60,074 nucleotides of DNA from positions 1-60,074 of the forward strand of contig JASAOO010003427.1 in NCBI GenBank assembly GCA_030849075.1, in the 5' to 3' direction. The first letter of the stretch is position 1, and each line of letters starts with the position of its first letter. The position numbers and the translations under genes are program-made. This DNA is from Zelonia costaricensis. Lineage: Eukaryota > Euglenozoa > Kinetoplastea > Trypanosomatida > Trypanosomatidae. Under the pieces are notes generated by a model. The model was not told the origin of the DNA. It saw nothing but the letters and a program-made list of their open reading frames with translations, and searched no databases. Below are positions 31,663 through 40,726 of the stretch, in pieces.

Positions 31663-31701
31663 TCTCCGCTTGCGCCGCTCCTGCCGTTCTCGCCCCCGCA
31701 G
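31663..31701 (+). promoter_or_regulatory. Candidate trans-splice acceptor for the kinase
   Basis: A C/T-rich stretch ends in CCCCCGCAG, with the AG at 31700-31701. The 5' UTR would be about 86 bases and contains no ATG before 31788. Confidence 0.5.
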
Positions 31702-31787
31702 ACGTCGCTGCCGCGACGGCGACGGACTCCACCCTCCCCCCCTTTCTCGTTCCCAAACCCGCGCTGCCCGTTTTTCCTTCGCCCGGC

Positions 31788-32774
31788 ATGACGGCTGCAG
31801 TCAGCAGTTTGGGTGGGAAGCTGGACCCGGTCGACATCACGGCGCTGAGTGCCGCGTACGAGCCGGAGGAGGTGCTTGGCGAGGGCACCTACGGCATCGT
31901 TTTTAGGGCCCGCAACAAGGCCACGGGCGCCAAGTACGCCATCAAGAAGCTCCGCCTTGACGGCTTCTCCGAGGGCGTCCCAGCCACCACCATTCGCGAG
32001 GTCACCCTGCTGCACGACCTCAACGACAACCCGAACGTGGTGCGGCTGCTCGATGTGGTCTGCAGCGAGCACCGCGTGTACCTTGTCTTCGAACTCCTCG
32101 ACGAGGACCTGCGCGCCTTCATCAAGCGGTACCGCCCGGTGAGTGGGCAGAAGCCGACGAACGGGACGGCGGTGCCGCTCTCCTTTGTCCGTGAGTTTAC
32201 GCGGCAGATGCTGTACGCCTTGTGGACGTGCCACAACAGCCGCATTCTGCACCGCGACCTCAAGCCCGGCAACATCCTCGTCGCCAACTACCGCGACAAG
32301 AAGAGCGGCGAGACCAAGTACTACGTGAAGCTGGCCGACTTCGGGCTCGCGCGGACGTTTGAGATGTCGGTGCAGACGTACACGCACGAGGTGATGACGC
32401 TGTGGTACCGCTCGCCGGAGATCATCCTCGGGGAGCGACACTACACCCCTGCGGCGGATGTCTGGTCGGTGGGCTGCATCGTCGCGGAGATGATCCTCGG
32501 CTACTCTCTCTTCCGCGGCGAGAACTCGCGCGATCAGCTGGACAAGGTCTTCTACGTTGTGGGCACGCCAACGGAGCAGACGTGGCCCGGCGTCACGAAG
32601 CTGCCGGGCTACGACCGCAACTTCAAGGTGTACCACGTCGCCCCGCTGCCGACGCGGCTGCGCGACTACGACGAGCAGGCGGTGCAGTTCATCGCCTACC
32701 TTCTCGTGACCAACCCCAAGCAGCGGCCCAGCATCCCCGACATCCTCGAGCACCCTTTCCTCAAGGAGGCGTAG
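31788..32774 (+). CDS. CDC2-related (cyclin-dependent) protein kinase
   Basis: A complete 328-residue CMGC Ser/Thr kinase. It has the glycine loop GEGTYG (31-36) with Thr34/Tyr35 in the inhibitory-phosphorylation positions, the ATP-binding Lys53 region, a PSTAIRE-type helix reading VPATTIRE (64-71), HRDLKPGN (155-162, Asp157), DFG (184-186) and a T-loop with YTHEV, where Thr199 matches the CDK-activating phosphosite. WYRSPE follows. All catalytic residues are present, so it should be active once bound to a cyclin. Small inserts occur at about 117-130 and 167-177. Trypanosomatids have about a dozen such kinases (CRKs); location suggests CRK6, but I cannot confirm the number and leave the symbol blank. 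Confidence 0.95.
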   Translation: MTAAVSSLGGKLDPVDITALSAAYEPEEVLGEGTYGIVFRARNKATGAKYAIKKLRLDGFSEGVPATTIREVTLLHDLNDNPNVVRLLDVVCSEHRVYLVFELLDEDLRAFIKRYRPVSGQKPTNGTAVPLSFVREFTRQMLYALWTCHNSRILHRDLKPGNILVANYRDKKSGETKYYVKLADFGLARTFEMSVQTYTHEVMTLWYRSPEIILGERHYTPAADVWSVGCIVAEMILGYSLFRGENSRDQLDKVFYVVGTPTEQTWPGVTKLPGYDRNFKVYHVAPLPTRLRDYDEQAVQFIAYLLVTNPKQRPSIPDILEHPFLKEA

Positions 32775-33655
32775 TCGCGGCAGCTCCGCCATGGTGCGTG
32801 AGGCTCACTGCACCTGTGCTGGCGAGCACGCACCCCCCTCGCGGAGGCGCGCAAGTGGGGTGGTGTACAGATGGGTACGTGTTTGTCCGCACGCGTCTGA
32901 GAACGCGAGTGCCTCCTTTCATGGACCGCTCGAGGTCACCGCTTTCTTTGGTCTTTTTTTTTTCCCGTTCCCCGGCGCGAGCTGCCGCCACAACTCGCCT
33001 CGCCGTTGCGTTTCGTTGGCGTTGACATCGGGCGGAGGGGAGCCTGCGCGGGGCGCCGGCCCTGCACTTTGCATGTCCTCCGCTCCCTACCCCTATCCCC
33101 CACCCCACCCCACCCCCCGCGCGTGTGTTGTGATGTTTGCGAGTGTCCGTGAGGTGCACCAATTCCCAAACAAACGTGCAGAAAAAAGAGTCGGATGGTC
33201 GACTCGGCGCATTCGGCGCTCCTTGCCGCGCGCGGTGCAGCGATCCGTTTCGCTCTGTGGCCACCTCGCACCGCTTCTCTTGTGTGCCACCGAGGAAGCG
33301 CTTAAAGCGGCTTCTCTTCAACTTTGTAGTGGTACTGCGCGGATGTGTGCGCGGAGGGAGGTGACTTTTCGCTATCGTTTGTCAGTCGTCCTCCTCTGCC
33401 CACCCACCTACTCGCCCCTCTCCACGTGTAAACACGCGCGCCTGTCTGCTGACTCGCTTCCCTTCTCTCCTGCATTTGCACCCATGCCGTGCCGTGCTGC
33501 AGCCTCCCACTGCCCGCTCTCCCATACACCCGTCGGGCACGCATAGGTCCGAGACCGCCGCGCTGCCACGCCATCAGGCACGCCCGTCGTATTCGCCCTT
33601 TTCCCTATTTCCGGCACAACCTGCAACACCAGGCCAGGGGAGGCGTGGCCGCGTC
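32775..33655 (+). other. Spacer between the kinase and the RING/PHD gene
   Basis: No gene is seen. It holds T runs near 32956, a CCCCA repeat at about 33094-33118 and a pyrimidine-rich leader. The likely trans-splice AG is at about 33631-33632. Confidence 0.6.
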
Positions 33656-35308
33656 ATGAGCAAATCCTCGTCGCAGCCCACAACTCCGAGCAGGGCGGTG
33701 CCGCGGCCAGCCCAGGGGCCCACAACGGCCTCCACAGAGGCGTACGAGAGCATCTGCGGCATCTGCTTCACCGAAGTTCACCCGATCGACAACCCACGCG
33801 GGCGCCTCAACTCGTGCCACCACCTCTTCTGCTCCTTCTGCATAAAGGAGTGGGCGAAGAGCACGAACGTGTGCCCCAACTGCAAAGCCCGCTTCACTCG
33901 CATCTACACTGTGAAGCCGGACACCGGGGCAGAGGAAGAGACGAAGGTGCGCAAGCGCAACTACGCTGCGTGGAACGTGTCGGACGACGACGAGGACGAC
34001 GTGGCGCAGCAGGAGAGTGCGCTGCTGGAGAGCGTCGTGTGTGACGTGTGCCGGCAGGCGCACAATGCCGCCCGCATGATCTTCTGTGACCGGCGACAGT
34101 GCACGTACGCGGTGCACCTCGACTGCCTCGGACTGGCGGAGCGGCCCGTCATGTTTCTCTGCAACGCGTGCACGAAGCGGCGAGAGGGCATCGCGGACGA
34201 CTTGGCGCCTCCCGAAGAGATGTGCAAGGCCACACTCTCGACAGACGCCTCGCCATCGCAGACGGCCTCGCGGTCCCCTCCCCCTCCTCCTCCTCCGCTC
34301 CCAGTCCCTGGTCCGACAGCTGCGGCACCACCGGTCGCGTCACGCGCGCGCGGTCGTGCCGCAGCTGCGCGGCCTCCCGCCGTCACCGCCTCGCCGTCTT
34401 CCTCGCAGCTCCCGCAGCGCCGCGACGCCCCCTCCGCTGCCCCGAGCAGTGCAAGCGCGCCGACTGCACGCACGACCCGGGCGACGGCAGCACCTCGGTC
34501 TTCCTCCACAGACTCCCGCCCGCAACACCGCGCCGACGCACTGGCGATCTCCTCTGACTCGTCTTCAAGCTCGTCGTCCTCACTGGCCTCGTCGCGCGTG
34601 CCGTCGCCGTCGTTGTCGTCGGGCCGCTCCTCCGCTCCCGGCGCCCCACGCGCCGCCATCGACTTCTCCAAGCCGCACCTGCATCTCATGGCCCCCACAC
34701 CGTCGTCTCCACGCCGCGAGGAGCCGGCACAGCCCGAGGGGGCTGGTGATGACGACTACTACTTCCTCGCGCCCACCTCGCACGCCGTGGCCGCCGCCGT
34801 CGACCTCAGCCGCCTCCGGCAGACGCGCGCGGCGGAGGCGCAGATGCGGCAGCAGCGCGGCCGCGCGACGGCGGAGCGGTTGCAGGCGGTCTACGGCGTA
34901 CATCCGAGCAACGTGCGGCTTGACGGGGCCCGGAAGCGGGCGCACGGGTCTGCTGCCGGCGACATCGCGGCGGAGCTCGACTCGGCCGAGAAGGAGTTCA
35001 GCGACCCGCAGCAGCGCCGAATGATGGAGGCGCGCATGGTGCGCACGTGGGCCGCCGACATTCTGCCTGTGCTGCGCCGTCGCCGCTACATCGACGGCGA
35101 CACCGTCACGACGGAGGACGACTTGTGGGTGCAGGCCACGACGCAGGCGCGGCAGATGGTGCGCGAGCGGATGGACGCCAAGGGTGAGTCGCTGCGTCGG
35201 CGGCGGGAGCAGCTCGTCCGCGCGCAGGCCCAGCGCGAGGCCGCCGCGCTCGCGAAGCTCGCCAGCATCATCGCCCAGCACCGTGAAGGAGCGCAACGGG
35301 CGGCGTAG
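33656..35308 (+). CDS. RING finger plus PHD finger protein
   Basis: This 550-residue protein starts with a perfect C3HC4 RING (Cys34, Cys37, Cys54, His56, Cys59, Cys62, Cys73, Cys76), then an acidic linker and a C4HC3 PHD finger (Cys129, Cys132, Cys144, Cys149, His154, Cys157, Cys169, Cys172). RING followed closely by PHD is the architecture of PHRF1-type proteins, which pair an E3 ubiquitin ligase with a histone-tail reader. Residues about 200-360 are Pro/Ser/Ala-rich and likely disordered, with a poly-Ser patch. The last 150 residues are charged and helical. A nuclear chromatin role is inferred from domains only. The start is the ATG after the predicted acceptor; an open upstream extension begins with TTG/ATG-type codons but looks like leader. 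Confidence 0.9.
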   Translation: MSKSSSQPTTPSRAVPRPAQGPTTASTEAYESICGICFTEVHPIDNPRGRLNSCHHLFCSFCIKEWAKSTNVCPNCKARFTRIYTVKPDTGAEEETKVRKRNYAAWNVSDDDEDDVAQQESALLESVVCDVCRQAHNAARMIFCDRRQCTYAVHLDCLGLAERPVMFLCNACTKRREGIADDLAPPEEMCKATLSTDASPSQTASRSPPPPPPPLPVPGPTAAAPPVASRARGRAAAARPPAVTASPSSSQLPQRRDAPSAAPSSASAPTARTTRATAAPRSSSTDSRPQHRADALAISSDSSSSSSSSLASSRVPSPSLSSGRSSAPGAPRAAIDFSKPHLHLMAPTPSSPRREEPAQPEGAGDDDYYFLAPTSHAVAAAVDLSRLRQTRAAEAQMRQQRGRATAERLQAVYGVHPSNVRLDGARKRAHGSAAGDIAAELDSAEKEFSDPQQRRMMEARMVRTWAADILPVLRRRRYIDGDTVTTEDDLWVQATTQARQMVRERMDAKGESLRRRREQLVRAQAQREAAALAKLASIIAQHREGAQRAA

Positions 35309-36235
35309 TGGCTGAGAGAGCGCCGTGCGCGGCGAGAAGGAGAGAGCGAGGGAGGGGGGGGGGGTGCCGGAGGCCAGCCCTCTGGGCTGTCCGCCACTCT
35401 TTCTCTTCTCCTCTCTTCAGCATCGTCTGCCTTCTACGCAGCAGCTGGACCTCGTCCCGACGGCATTCGAGGACCACCGCAGCCCTTCGTTTTCTCTTTC
35501 TCCCTTTCCCCTCACCACGTAGCTGTGCTTCTGCGACTGGTTGACGTATTCGTGCGTGACGGACCTGCCTCCCCCCTCCGCTGCTCCCTTGAGTCCTACT
35601 AGCCGCCCCCCCCCCCCCACACACACATCTATGTACTCTGTCAACAGTCACCGGGGATGGCTTCTGCCCGTGCAGCGCAGTGTGTGCGCACACAACCAAA
35701 GCCACACCGCAAGAGAGCAGCGGCACGCTGTGGAAGAAGAAATGGCGGAAAGAACACCCACGCAAATGCATTCTCGGAGAAGTTGGACAGATGGGCATGC
35801 CACCTCCCCGTGGTCGGCTGTCCTGCACGCTGGCAGGGCCTCCTGCACCGTGCGAAGACGAGCGACGGGGGTGGAATGTGTGCAGACGACCGCCCCTTGC
35901 ACCAGCGCTCGCACACGTCGCATGGTTCTACATGATGCGGGTCGCTTCACTGCATCACTGCCCCTCCCCCCTCTGCGAATTTGTGCACACCGTTGACGTA
36001 CGGCACTTCGTTTTTTGCTTTTTTTTTACCGCGTTGTTGGGCTCGTCAACTTCCTTCCTCTGGTTGACTGTCTTGGCGCTGCGGGAGCTGTGCGCACTGC
36101 ACAACCACGTACTCTTCTTCCCCCTTCGTATCTCTTGTATGCGCTAGGTTCCGGGTCTGCACTGGCCTGCTCTCACAACTACGCAGCCCGCTCCTCCCCC
36201 CTACCCCCAGAGCACATAGGCAATCACGTCGCTCG
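35309..36235 (+). other. Spacer between the RING/PHD gene and SMU1 homologue
   Basis: No gene is seen. A G run at 35354-35364 lies 45 bases after the stop. A C run with a short CA stretch lies near 35607-35627. The block at about 35640-35930 is not simple sequence and has no supported open frame; it could be a decayed retroposon (see findings). Confidence 0.6.
36190..36210 (+). promoter_or_regulatory. Candidate trans-splice acceptor for the SMU1 homologue
   Basis: CTCCTCCCCCCTACCCCCAG places the AG at 36209-36210 and leaves about 25 bases before the ATG at 36236. Confidence 0.6.
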
Positions 36236-38341
36236 ATGACGTCCCCGTCCACCTCGCCGCTGCTGCCCTCGTCGCAGTCGTCGCGCGTGATTGCGCACGA
36301 GCGGGTGCTGCGCTACGTGTACGAGTTCCTCGATGAGAACGGCTATCAGCAGTCTCTGCGTGCTCTGCAGGCGGAGTCGAAGGTGCCGTACAACACGATC
36401 CACGTCAAGACCGACGCCACCGTTCCAGCGCCGCCCTCGCTCAGCGGCAAGCGAGGCAACGCAAAGGGCTTTGCGCCGGCGACAGAGTGCGGCCTGGAGG
36501 GAGCGGTGATGGAGGGCAGCTGGGCGGAGGTGCTGCACGTCTACGTGGACGGACTGCTGCTGCCGGAGGAGATCAAGGCCAACCTGTACGAGGTCATCCT
36601 GGAGGAGATGGTGGAGCTGCACGGCCTCGTGCCGGCGGCCCGCTCGCTCCTCCTCAACGCGCCCATCTTTCAGCTCATGAGGACGGACACCCCTGCACGG
36701 TACATCCGGCTGGAGAAGATGATTGAGAACGGGCAGCGCACGATGAGCGAGGGCACTGCTGGCATCGCAGCTACCCGCCACGTCACGCCCGAGATGCGCC
36801 AGCGCCGCACTGCGCTTCTGCAGCAGCTCAAGACGGCGATCCGGTTTATCGCCGAGGCCCCTGTGGGACGCCTGCCGGCTGCCTTGGCGCGAGCAGCGGG
36901 GGGCTGGAACGGCGCAGTGCCACAGCACCCCAGCGCGGCACTGCAGCTGGGCCACACTGCGCCTTCGATGCAGGAGGCGCTGGCTGGTGCTCACGCGGCG
37001 GGAGGGCGGAAGCGGGAGCGCGAGCCGGCCCTGCCCGGTGACGTGGCGTGGGCGGACACCTTCCTGCAATACCCACTGACAGCGCCCAAGGAGGTGCAGC
37101 GGCGGCTGCCGTACACGGGCGAGCGGGCCGCCTGCTGCTGTGCGCCGCTGCCGCGCGGCGAGGCGGCGCTGCTGCTCGTCGGCTGCGCCGATGGCGCGGT
37201 GGACTTTGTCGACGCCGCGACTGGCGAGACGGCTGGCGCCTCACTGCGGCACACGGGCGGGGTGCTGTGCATGACGCGCGACGCAGTCGTTGCGGATGGT
37301 GGCCAGCCATCTCCGGCGGCGGACTGGCTCGCTGTGGGCTACCGCGATGGCTGGGTGAAGGTGTACAACTTAGAAAGCCACAAGCTCGTGCGTCGCTTCG
37401 AGAAGGCGCACACGATGGGCGTGACGGCGCTCTTCTTCGGCGGCCCGCGCGGCACGGCGGCGCTCTCCGGACACCACACCCTCCTCATCACCGGCTCCTT
37501 CGACGGCGCGCTGCGCGTGCTGGACATCGCGGCGGGGGCCGTGGTGCAGACCGTGGCGAACAGCCACGCCAGCGCCTTTGTGCACGCCCTCCTGCCCTTT
37601 GACAGCCGGTGCACCGCAACGGCGGGGCTGCGGCACTGCTTCCTCAGCAGCGGCAACGACGGCACGCTCGCGGTGTGGCGGCTCGAGGACAGGCGTGGGG
37701 AGGCGGAGGACGGGGCGGGCACGGTCGAGGTGGCACGCGTGCAAGACGCCGTGCCGCTGGCTCGCGTGCACCAGGAGCTGCGCGACGCCGTGCCAACGCA
37801 GCTCCACCTCCTCCCCGCCTTGGAGGACGCTGTGCACGGTGTGGGGACTGCCGACCCGGCACCCGAGGCGGCTGCAGGGACGGCGGTGACGACGCTAGAG
37901 GCCCTGGTGCTGTCGAGGGGCGGCAGGGCGTGTGTGCTGCGGGTCACGGTGCGCGATGAGGGCAGCCGCTACTTTGCCGTGTCGTGGCAGGCGCTCTGTC
38001 TCGTCGTGACGGCGCACCCGCTCCGCTCTGCCTATGCGCAGGTGCACCCCGTCGTGTCCATGTCCGTGCCGCTCCTCACCCTCTACGCCACCGACAGTGA
38101 GGGGACGCTGAGCCTGCACAACATCGAGATGAAGTGGCGTAGCGCCGAGCAGTGGGCCGAGTTTGGCGGCTGCATGCGGGTGAACAGCGCCGCGGACCAG
38201 AGCGCTGTCATCATCGTCGAGGTGGGGAAGTCGGTCAAGGACGTGCACCTCACCTGCCTCTGGCCACCGTCCAAGCATCAACCCAGCAGCGTCGTTGCTT
38301 ACGGGCCCTCGCTGCCGGCTGCGTACACGATGCACTACTAG
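36236..38341 (+). CDS. SMU1: SMU1 homologue, LisH/CTLH/WD40 splicing factor
   Basis: This 701-residue protein matches the SMU1 layout: LisH motif (about 18-50), CTLH segment (about 88-150), then WD40 repeats from about residue 275 to the end. Specific matches to SMU1 include the LYEVILEEMVELHGL-like helix, AARSLLL, the RYIRLEKMI stretch and, in the propeller, FEKAHTMGVTALFF, which parallels FERAHSKGVTCLSF in the human protein. In animals SMU1 joins RED (IK) in the spliceosomal B complex and aids activation. Human SMU1 has about 513 residues; the extra length here lies in insertions near 165-275 and in loops of the propeller. In trypanosomatids it would act mainly in trans-splicing. I found no frameshift. 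Confidence 0.9.
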   Translation: MTSPSTSPLLPSSQSSRVIAHERVLRYVYEFLDENGYQQSLRALQAESKVPYNTIHVKTDATVPAPPSLSGKRGNAKGFAPATECGLEGAVMEGSWAEVLHVYVDGLLLPEEIKANLYEVILEEMVELHGLVPAARSLLLNAPIFQLMRTDTPARYIRLEKMIENGQRTMSEGTAGIAATRHVTPEMRQRRTALLQQLKTAIRFIAEAPVGRLPAALARAAGGWNGAVPQHPSAALQLGHTAPSMQEALAGAHAAGGRKREREPALPGDVAWADTFLQYPLTAPKEVQRRLPYTGERAACCCAPLPRGEAALLLVGCADGAVDFVDAATGETAGASLRHTGGVLCMTRDAVVADGGQPSPAADWLAVGYRDGWVKVYNLESHKLVRRFEKAHTMGVTALFFGGPRGTAALSGHHTLLITGSFDGALRVLDIAAGAVVQTVANSHASAFVHALLPFDSRCTATAGLRHCFLSSGNDGTLAVWRLEDRRGEAEDGAGTVEVARVQDAVPLARVHQELRDAVPTQLHLLPALEDAVHGVGTADPAPEAAAGTAVTTLEALVLSRGGRACVLRVTVRDEGSRYFAVSWQALCLVVTAHPLRSAYAQVHPVVSMSVPLLTLYATDSEGTLSLHNIEMKWRSAEQWAEFGGCMRVNSAADQSAVIIVEVGKSVKDVHLTCLWPPSKHQPSSVVAYGPSLPAAYTMHY

Positions 38342-38474
38342 CGTCACCGCCCGTGTGCTCGCTGATGGGGTGGGGTTGTCTGGCGCGATGTGGTGGCGCG
38401 GGCGCTTTTCAAAGGCGGCCGAAAAAGAGAAAAAAGGAAACACCGCTAATGAGAGTTGTCACGTCGGAGAGAGT

Positions 38475-38494
38475 ATGTGTGTGTGTGTGTGTGT
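38475..38494 (+). repeat. GT microsatellite
   Basis: A near-perfect 20-bp GT tract about 130 bp after the SMU1 homologue stop codon. Confidence 0.85.
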
Positions 38495-38789
38495 TCGCAC
38501 GTTTGTGCGTACACTCAGAGGGACATGAAACCAGACCTCAGCGCACCAAGATGGTCCGAACTGCTGGGCGAGCTCGGGTGCTGTGACGCGTGCGCGCATG
38601 TGTGTGTGGGGTGCGCTTGACCGGTCGCCGACTTCGACAGCCTGGACGCTTTAACGCTGCTCTCGGAGCTCCCCGCGCAGCACTTTCTTTCTTCGCCGTC
38701 TCGCTTCTCGATCGCTCTCGGCTTGTCGTCTCTGTTTGCGTCTTTACTCATCGTGCGATGCGTCACCACTGCCCAGCTCACCCCCCCTC

Positions 38790-38810
38790 CACACATACAC
38801 ACACACACAC
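38790..38810 (+). repeat. CA microsatellite
   Basis: A 21-bp ACA/CA tract about 170 bp before the DNAAF3 start; it is complementary to the GT tract at 38475-38494. Confidence 0.85.
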
Positions 38811-38941
38811 TAGATCAACAGCCACACACTACCACACGCACGTAGATCCGATTGGCCTCTGCGCCACTCCAGGCTGACGGGTCCCTTCCCTCGCACCGCG
38901 TCCGGCAGCGTCTCAGTCGAGCTCGCGAGACCCACTTCGGT

Positions 38942-38969
38942 ACGCCCTCTGCGCTCTCCCCTTTTGCAG
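38942..38969 (+). promoter_or_regulatory. Candidate trans-splice acceptor for DNAAF3
   Basis: CTCTCCCCTTTTGCAG places the AG at 38968-38969. Only about 8 bases would remain before the ATG at 38978, which still makes that ATG the natural start. Confidence 0.6.
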
Positions 38970-38977
38970 ACAGGCAG

Positions 38978-40726
38978 ATGAGCGACAAGTACCTGCGCAA
39001 CGAGCAGCAGCAGCTACTCAACTCGATCGGCACAGAGGTGTGCTGGGGCTGGTCGCCCGCCATCGACTTCACCGCGTTGCTGGCGAATCGACCGCGCCAG
39101 ACGGCGGCATCGAAGGCGCCCGTCGCGGCGGCAGGGGAGGCAGCCCCATCGCACCTCGAACCCGCTGCGGCGGCGCCGGCGCCACCTCCGCCCGCCAAGA
39201 GCAAGGAGGAGGCGGAGCTGGACGCGCTCATCAGCCAGATCCAGTCTCGCAAGGCGAACGCAGCGCAGCCGCCGCAAGCGTCCCCGCCGAGCACCAGCGA
39301 TGCCGCTTCCTCTGCGCCGCCCCCGCAAGGGACGCCGACCAGCGGTGACGGCGACGACGTTCACATTCTGCTCGCCGGCGCGTCAGACATTCGCCACCTC
39401 TTCCGCACGCTGTCTTCTGTGCGGGCAGCGGAGTCGAGGAGCGCCGCAGCCCCGCAGCCGACGTACCACTTTTACCTTTACGAGCCGAACCTCCGACTGC
39501 ACTGCCGCCACCTCTTTTTCCTGCAGTGGCTGCTGGACAGCATGTTCGCCCTCGAGGAGCTGGAGGAGCGCGTGCTCATGTTCCTCGACGTCTACGGCAA
39601 CGCCCTGCTGCGGGACATCACGGCGGCGCAGGTGCGCAACGTGGTGCAGCGGCTGCGCAAGGCGCTCGAGTCGGACACCTCCGACCTGCTCCGCATCGTC
39701 TCCTTCGAAGAGATGAAGAACAAGGAGCGCGACTTTGTGGAGACGCAGCTGGCGCACTGGAACCGCGACGCCTCTGTCGCCGACGTTGGCGAGCAGTGGG
39801 TGCACCGTGTGCGGCAGGAGATGGCTGAGCGCTACGACAACCGCGACAACATCATCGACTGGGACTTCGTCTTCCACCTGACCGAGTACACCAATCTGCT
39901 CAAGTTCCCTGAGTACCGCACGTGGCGGAACACCGGCGTCGCCTTCGACGTCAGCCACATCAACCCCCGCCGCGGCTTTAGCTATGACTACAAGGTGCCG
40001 AACAAGACGCTGTGCTTCTTTTCCCGCGCGGACCGCGGCACCTACGCCGGCGACATCAAGAACGGCCCCTTCTTTGGCTTTGGCGCGCTCACGCAGAACG
40101 CGCACATCCGGCACCGCACGACGGATGGGACGTGCAAGTACGGCAACGGCGTCGTCGCGATGCACAATGTTCGCGCGTGGCTGTACACGCTCATGACGGG
40201 CCTGCCGTGGCCGTGGGCCGACCACGCCTTCGCCTGGGACGACGCCTGCAACTACAACTACCTGCCGCCAGGCACGCCGAGCGGAGTCGCCTACGCGGCG
40301 GCGCTGCCCAAGGTGCGGGTGCATGTGATCGGGCTCGAGTGGGACCGGTTTGTGCTGCACTGCCGCGAGGGCAAAGTGCCGCGCATGGACGCGGCCTTCT
40401 TTGGTACCTCGTGCACGCAGTACATGACCCCACCGGTGCTGCGCGAGGTGATGCGGAACGCCGACCACGCGGTCGTGGTTGCCGAGACGGCGAAGTTCAT
40501 CGTGGACGCTGAGGACGTCGCCAAGGCGGCATACGTCGCCAAGCTGGAGGAGCTCGCGCGTGCCGGTGGCTGGGCGCGCGGCGAGGCGTTGACGGCGACG
40601 CTGCACAGTGGCGCGCCTGAGCCGCGGCCTATGGAGGGCACCGTCACGGAGGCGCAGAAGATCGCGCAGGAGCGGTACGCGCAGCCGGCCCTGCTCGCCT
40701 TTGTCGCACAGCGCGCGGCATCGTAA
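38978..40726 (+). CDS. DNAAF3: Dynein axonemal assembly factor 3
   Basis: This 582-residue protein is the homologue of DNAAF3 (PF22 in Chlamydomonas), a cytoplasmic factor needed to preassemble axonemal dynein arms. Diagnostic stretches are the N-terminal WGWSPAIDF (about 23-31, compare WWGLSPALDL in human), an ILLAGASDIRHLFRTL block near 130-145, FLDVYGNALLRD, the YDNRDNIIDWDF block, WRNTGVAFDV, and YAGDIKNGPFFGFG. An Ala/Pro-rich linker occupies about 40-126 and is longer than in animals. No membrane segment or signal is seen, fitting a cytosolic role. It is a flagellar gene in the same unit as RSP3, though not adjacent. Confidence 0.95.
   Translation: MSDKYLRNEQQQLLNSIGTEVCWGWSPAIDFTALLANRPRQTAASKAPVAAAGEAAPSHLEPAAAAPAPPPPAKSKEEAELDALISQIQSRKANAAQPPQASPPSTSDAASSAPPPQGTPTSGDGDDVHILLAGASDIRHLFRTLSSVRAAESRSAAAPQPTYHFYLYEPNLRLHCRHLFFLQWLLDSMFALEELEERVLMFLDVYGNALLRDITAAQVRNVVQRLRKALESDTSDLLRIVSFEEMKNKERDFVETQLAHWNRDASVADVGEQWVHRVRQEMAERYDNRDNIIDWDFVFHLTEYTNLLKFPEYRTWRNTGVAFDVSHINPRRGFSYDYKVPNKTLCFFSRADRGTYAGDIKNGPFFGFGALTQNAHIRHRTTDGTCKYGNGVVAMHNVRAWLYTLMTGLPWPWADHAFAWDDACNYNYLPPGTPSGVAYAAALPKVRVHVIGLEWDRFVLHCREGKVPRMDAAFFGTSCTQYMTPPVLREVMRNADHAVVVAETAKFIVDAEDVAKAAYVAKLEELARAGGWARGEALTATLHSGAPEPRPMEGTVTEAQKIAQERYAQPALLAFVAQRAAS

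Larger units (their letters stand above)
30667..31787 (+). other. Spacer between the RFC subunit and the kinase
   Basis: No gene is seen. A G9 run (30681-30689) lies 14 bases after the RFC stop, a quadruplex motif lies at 30812-30834, and a long CA tract at 31245-31299. The last 400 bases are pyrimidine-rich leader of the kinase gene. Confidence 0.65.
38342..38977 (+). other. Spacer between SMU1 homologue and DNAAF3
   Basis: No gene is seen. A GT tract (38475-38494) is followed about 300 bp later by a CA tract (38790-38810). The last 80 bases form the leader of DNAAF3. Confidence 0.65.
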
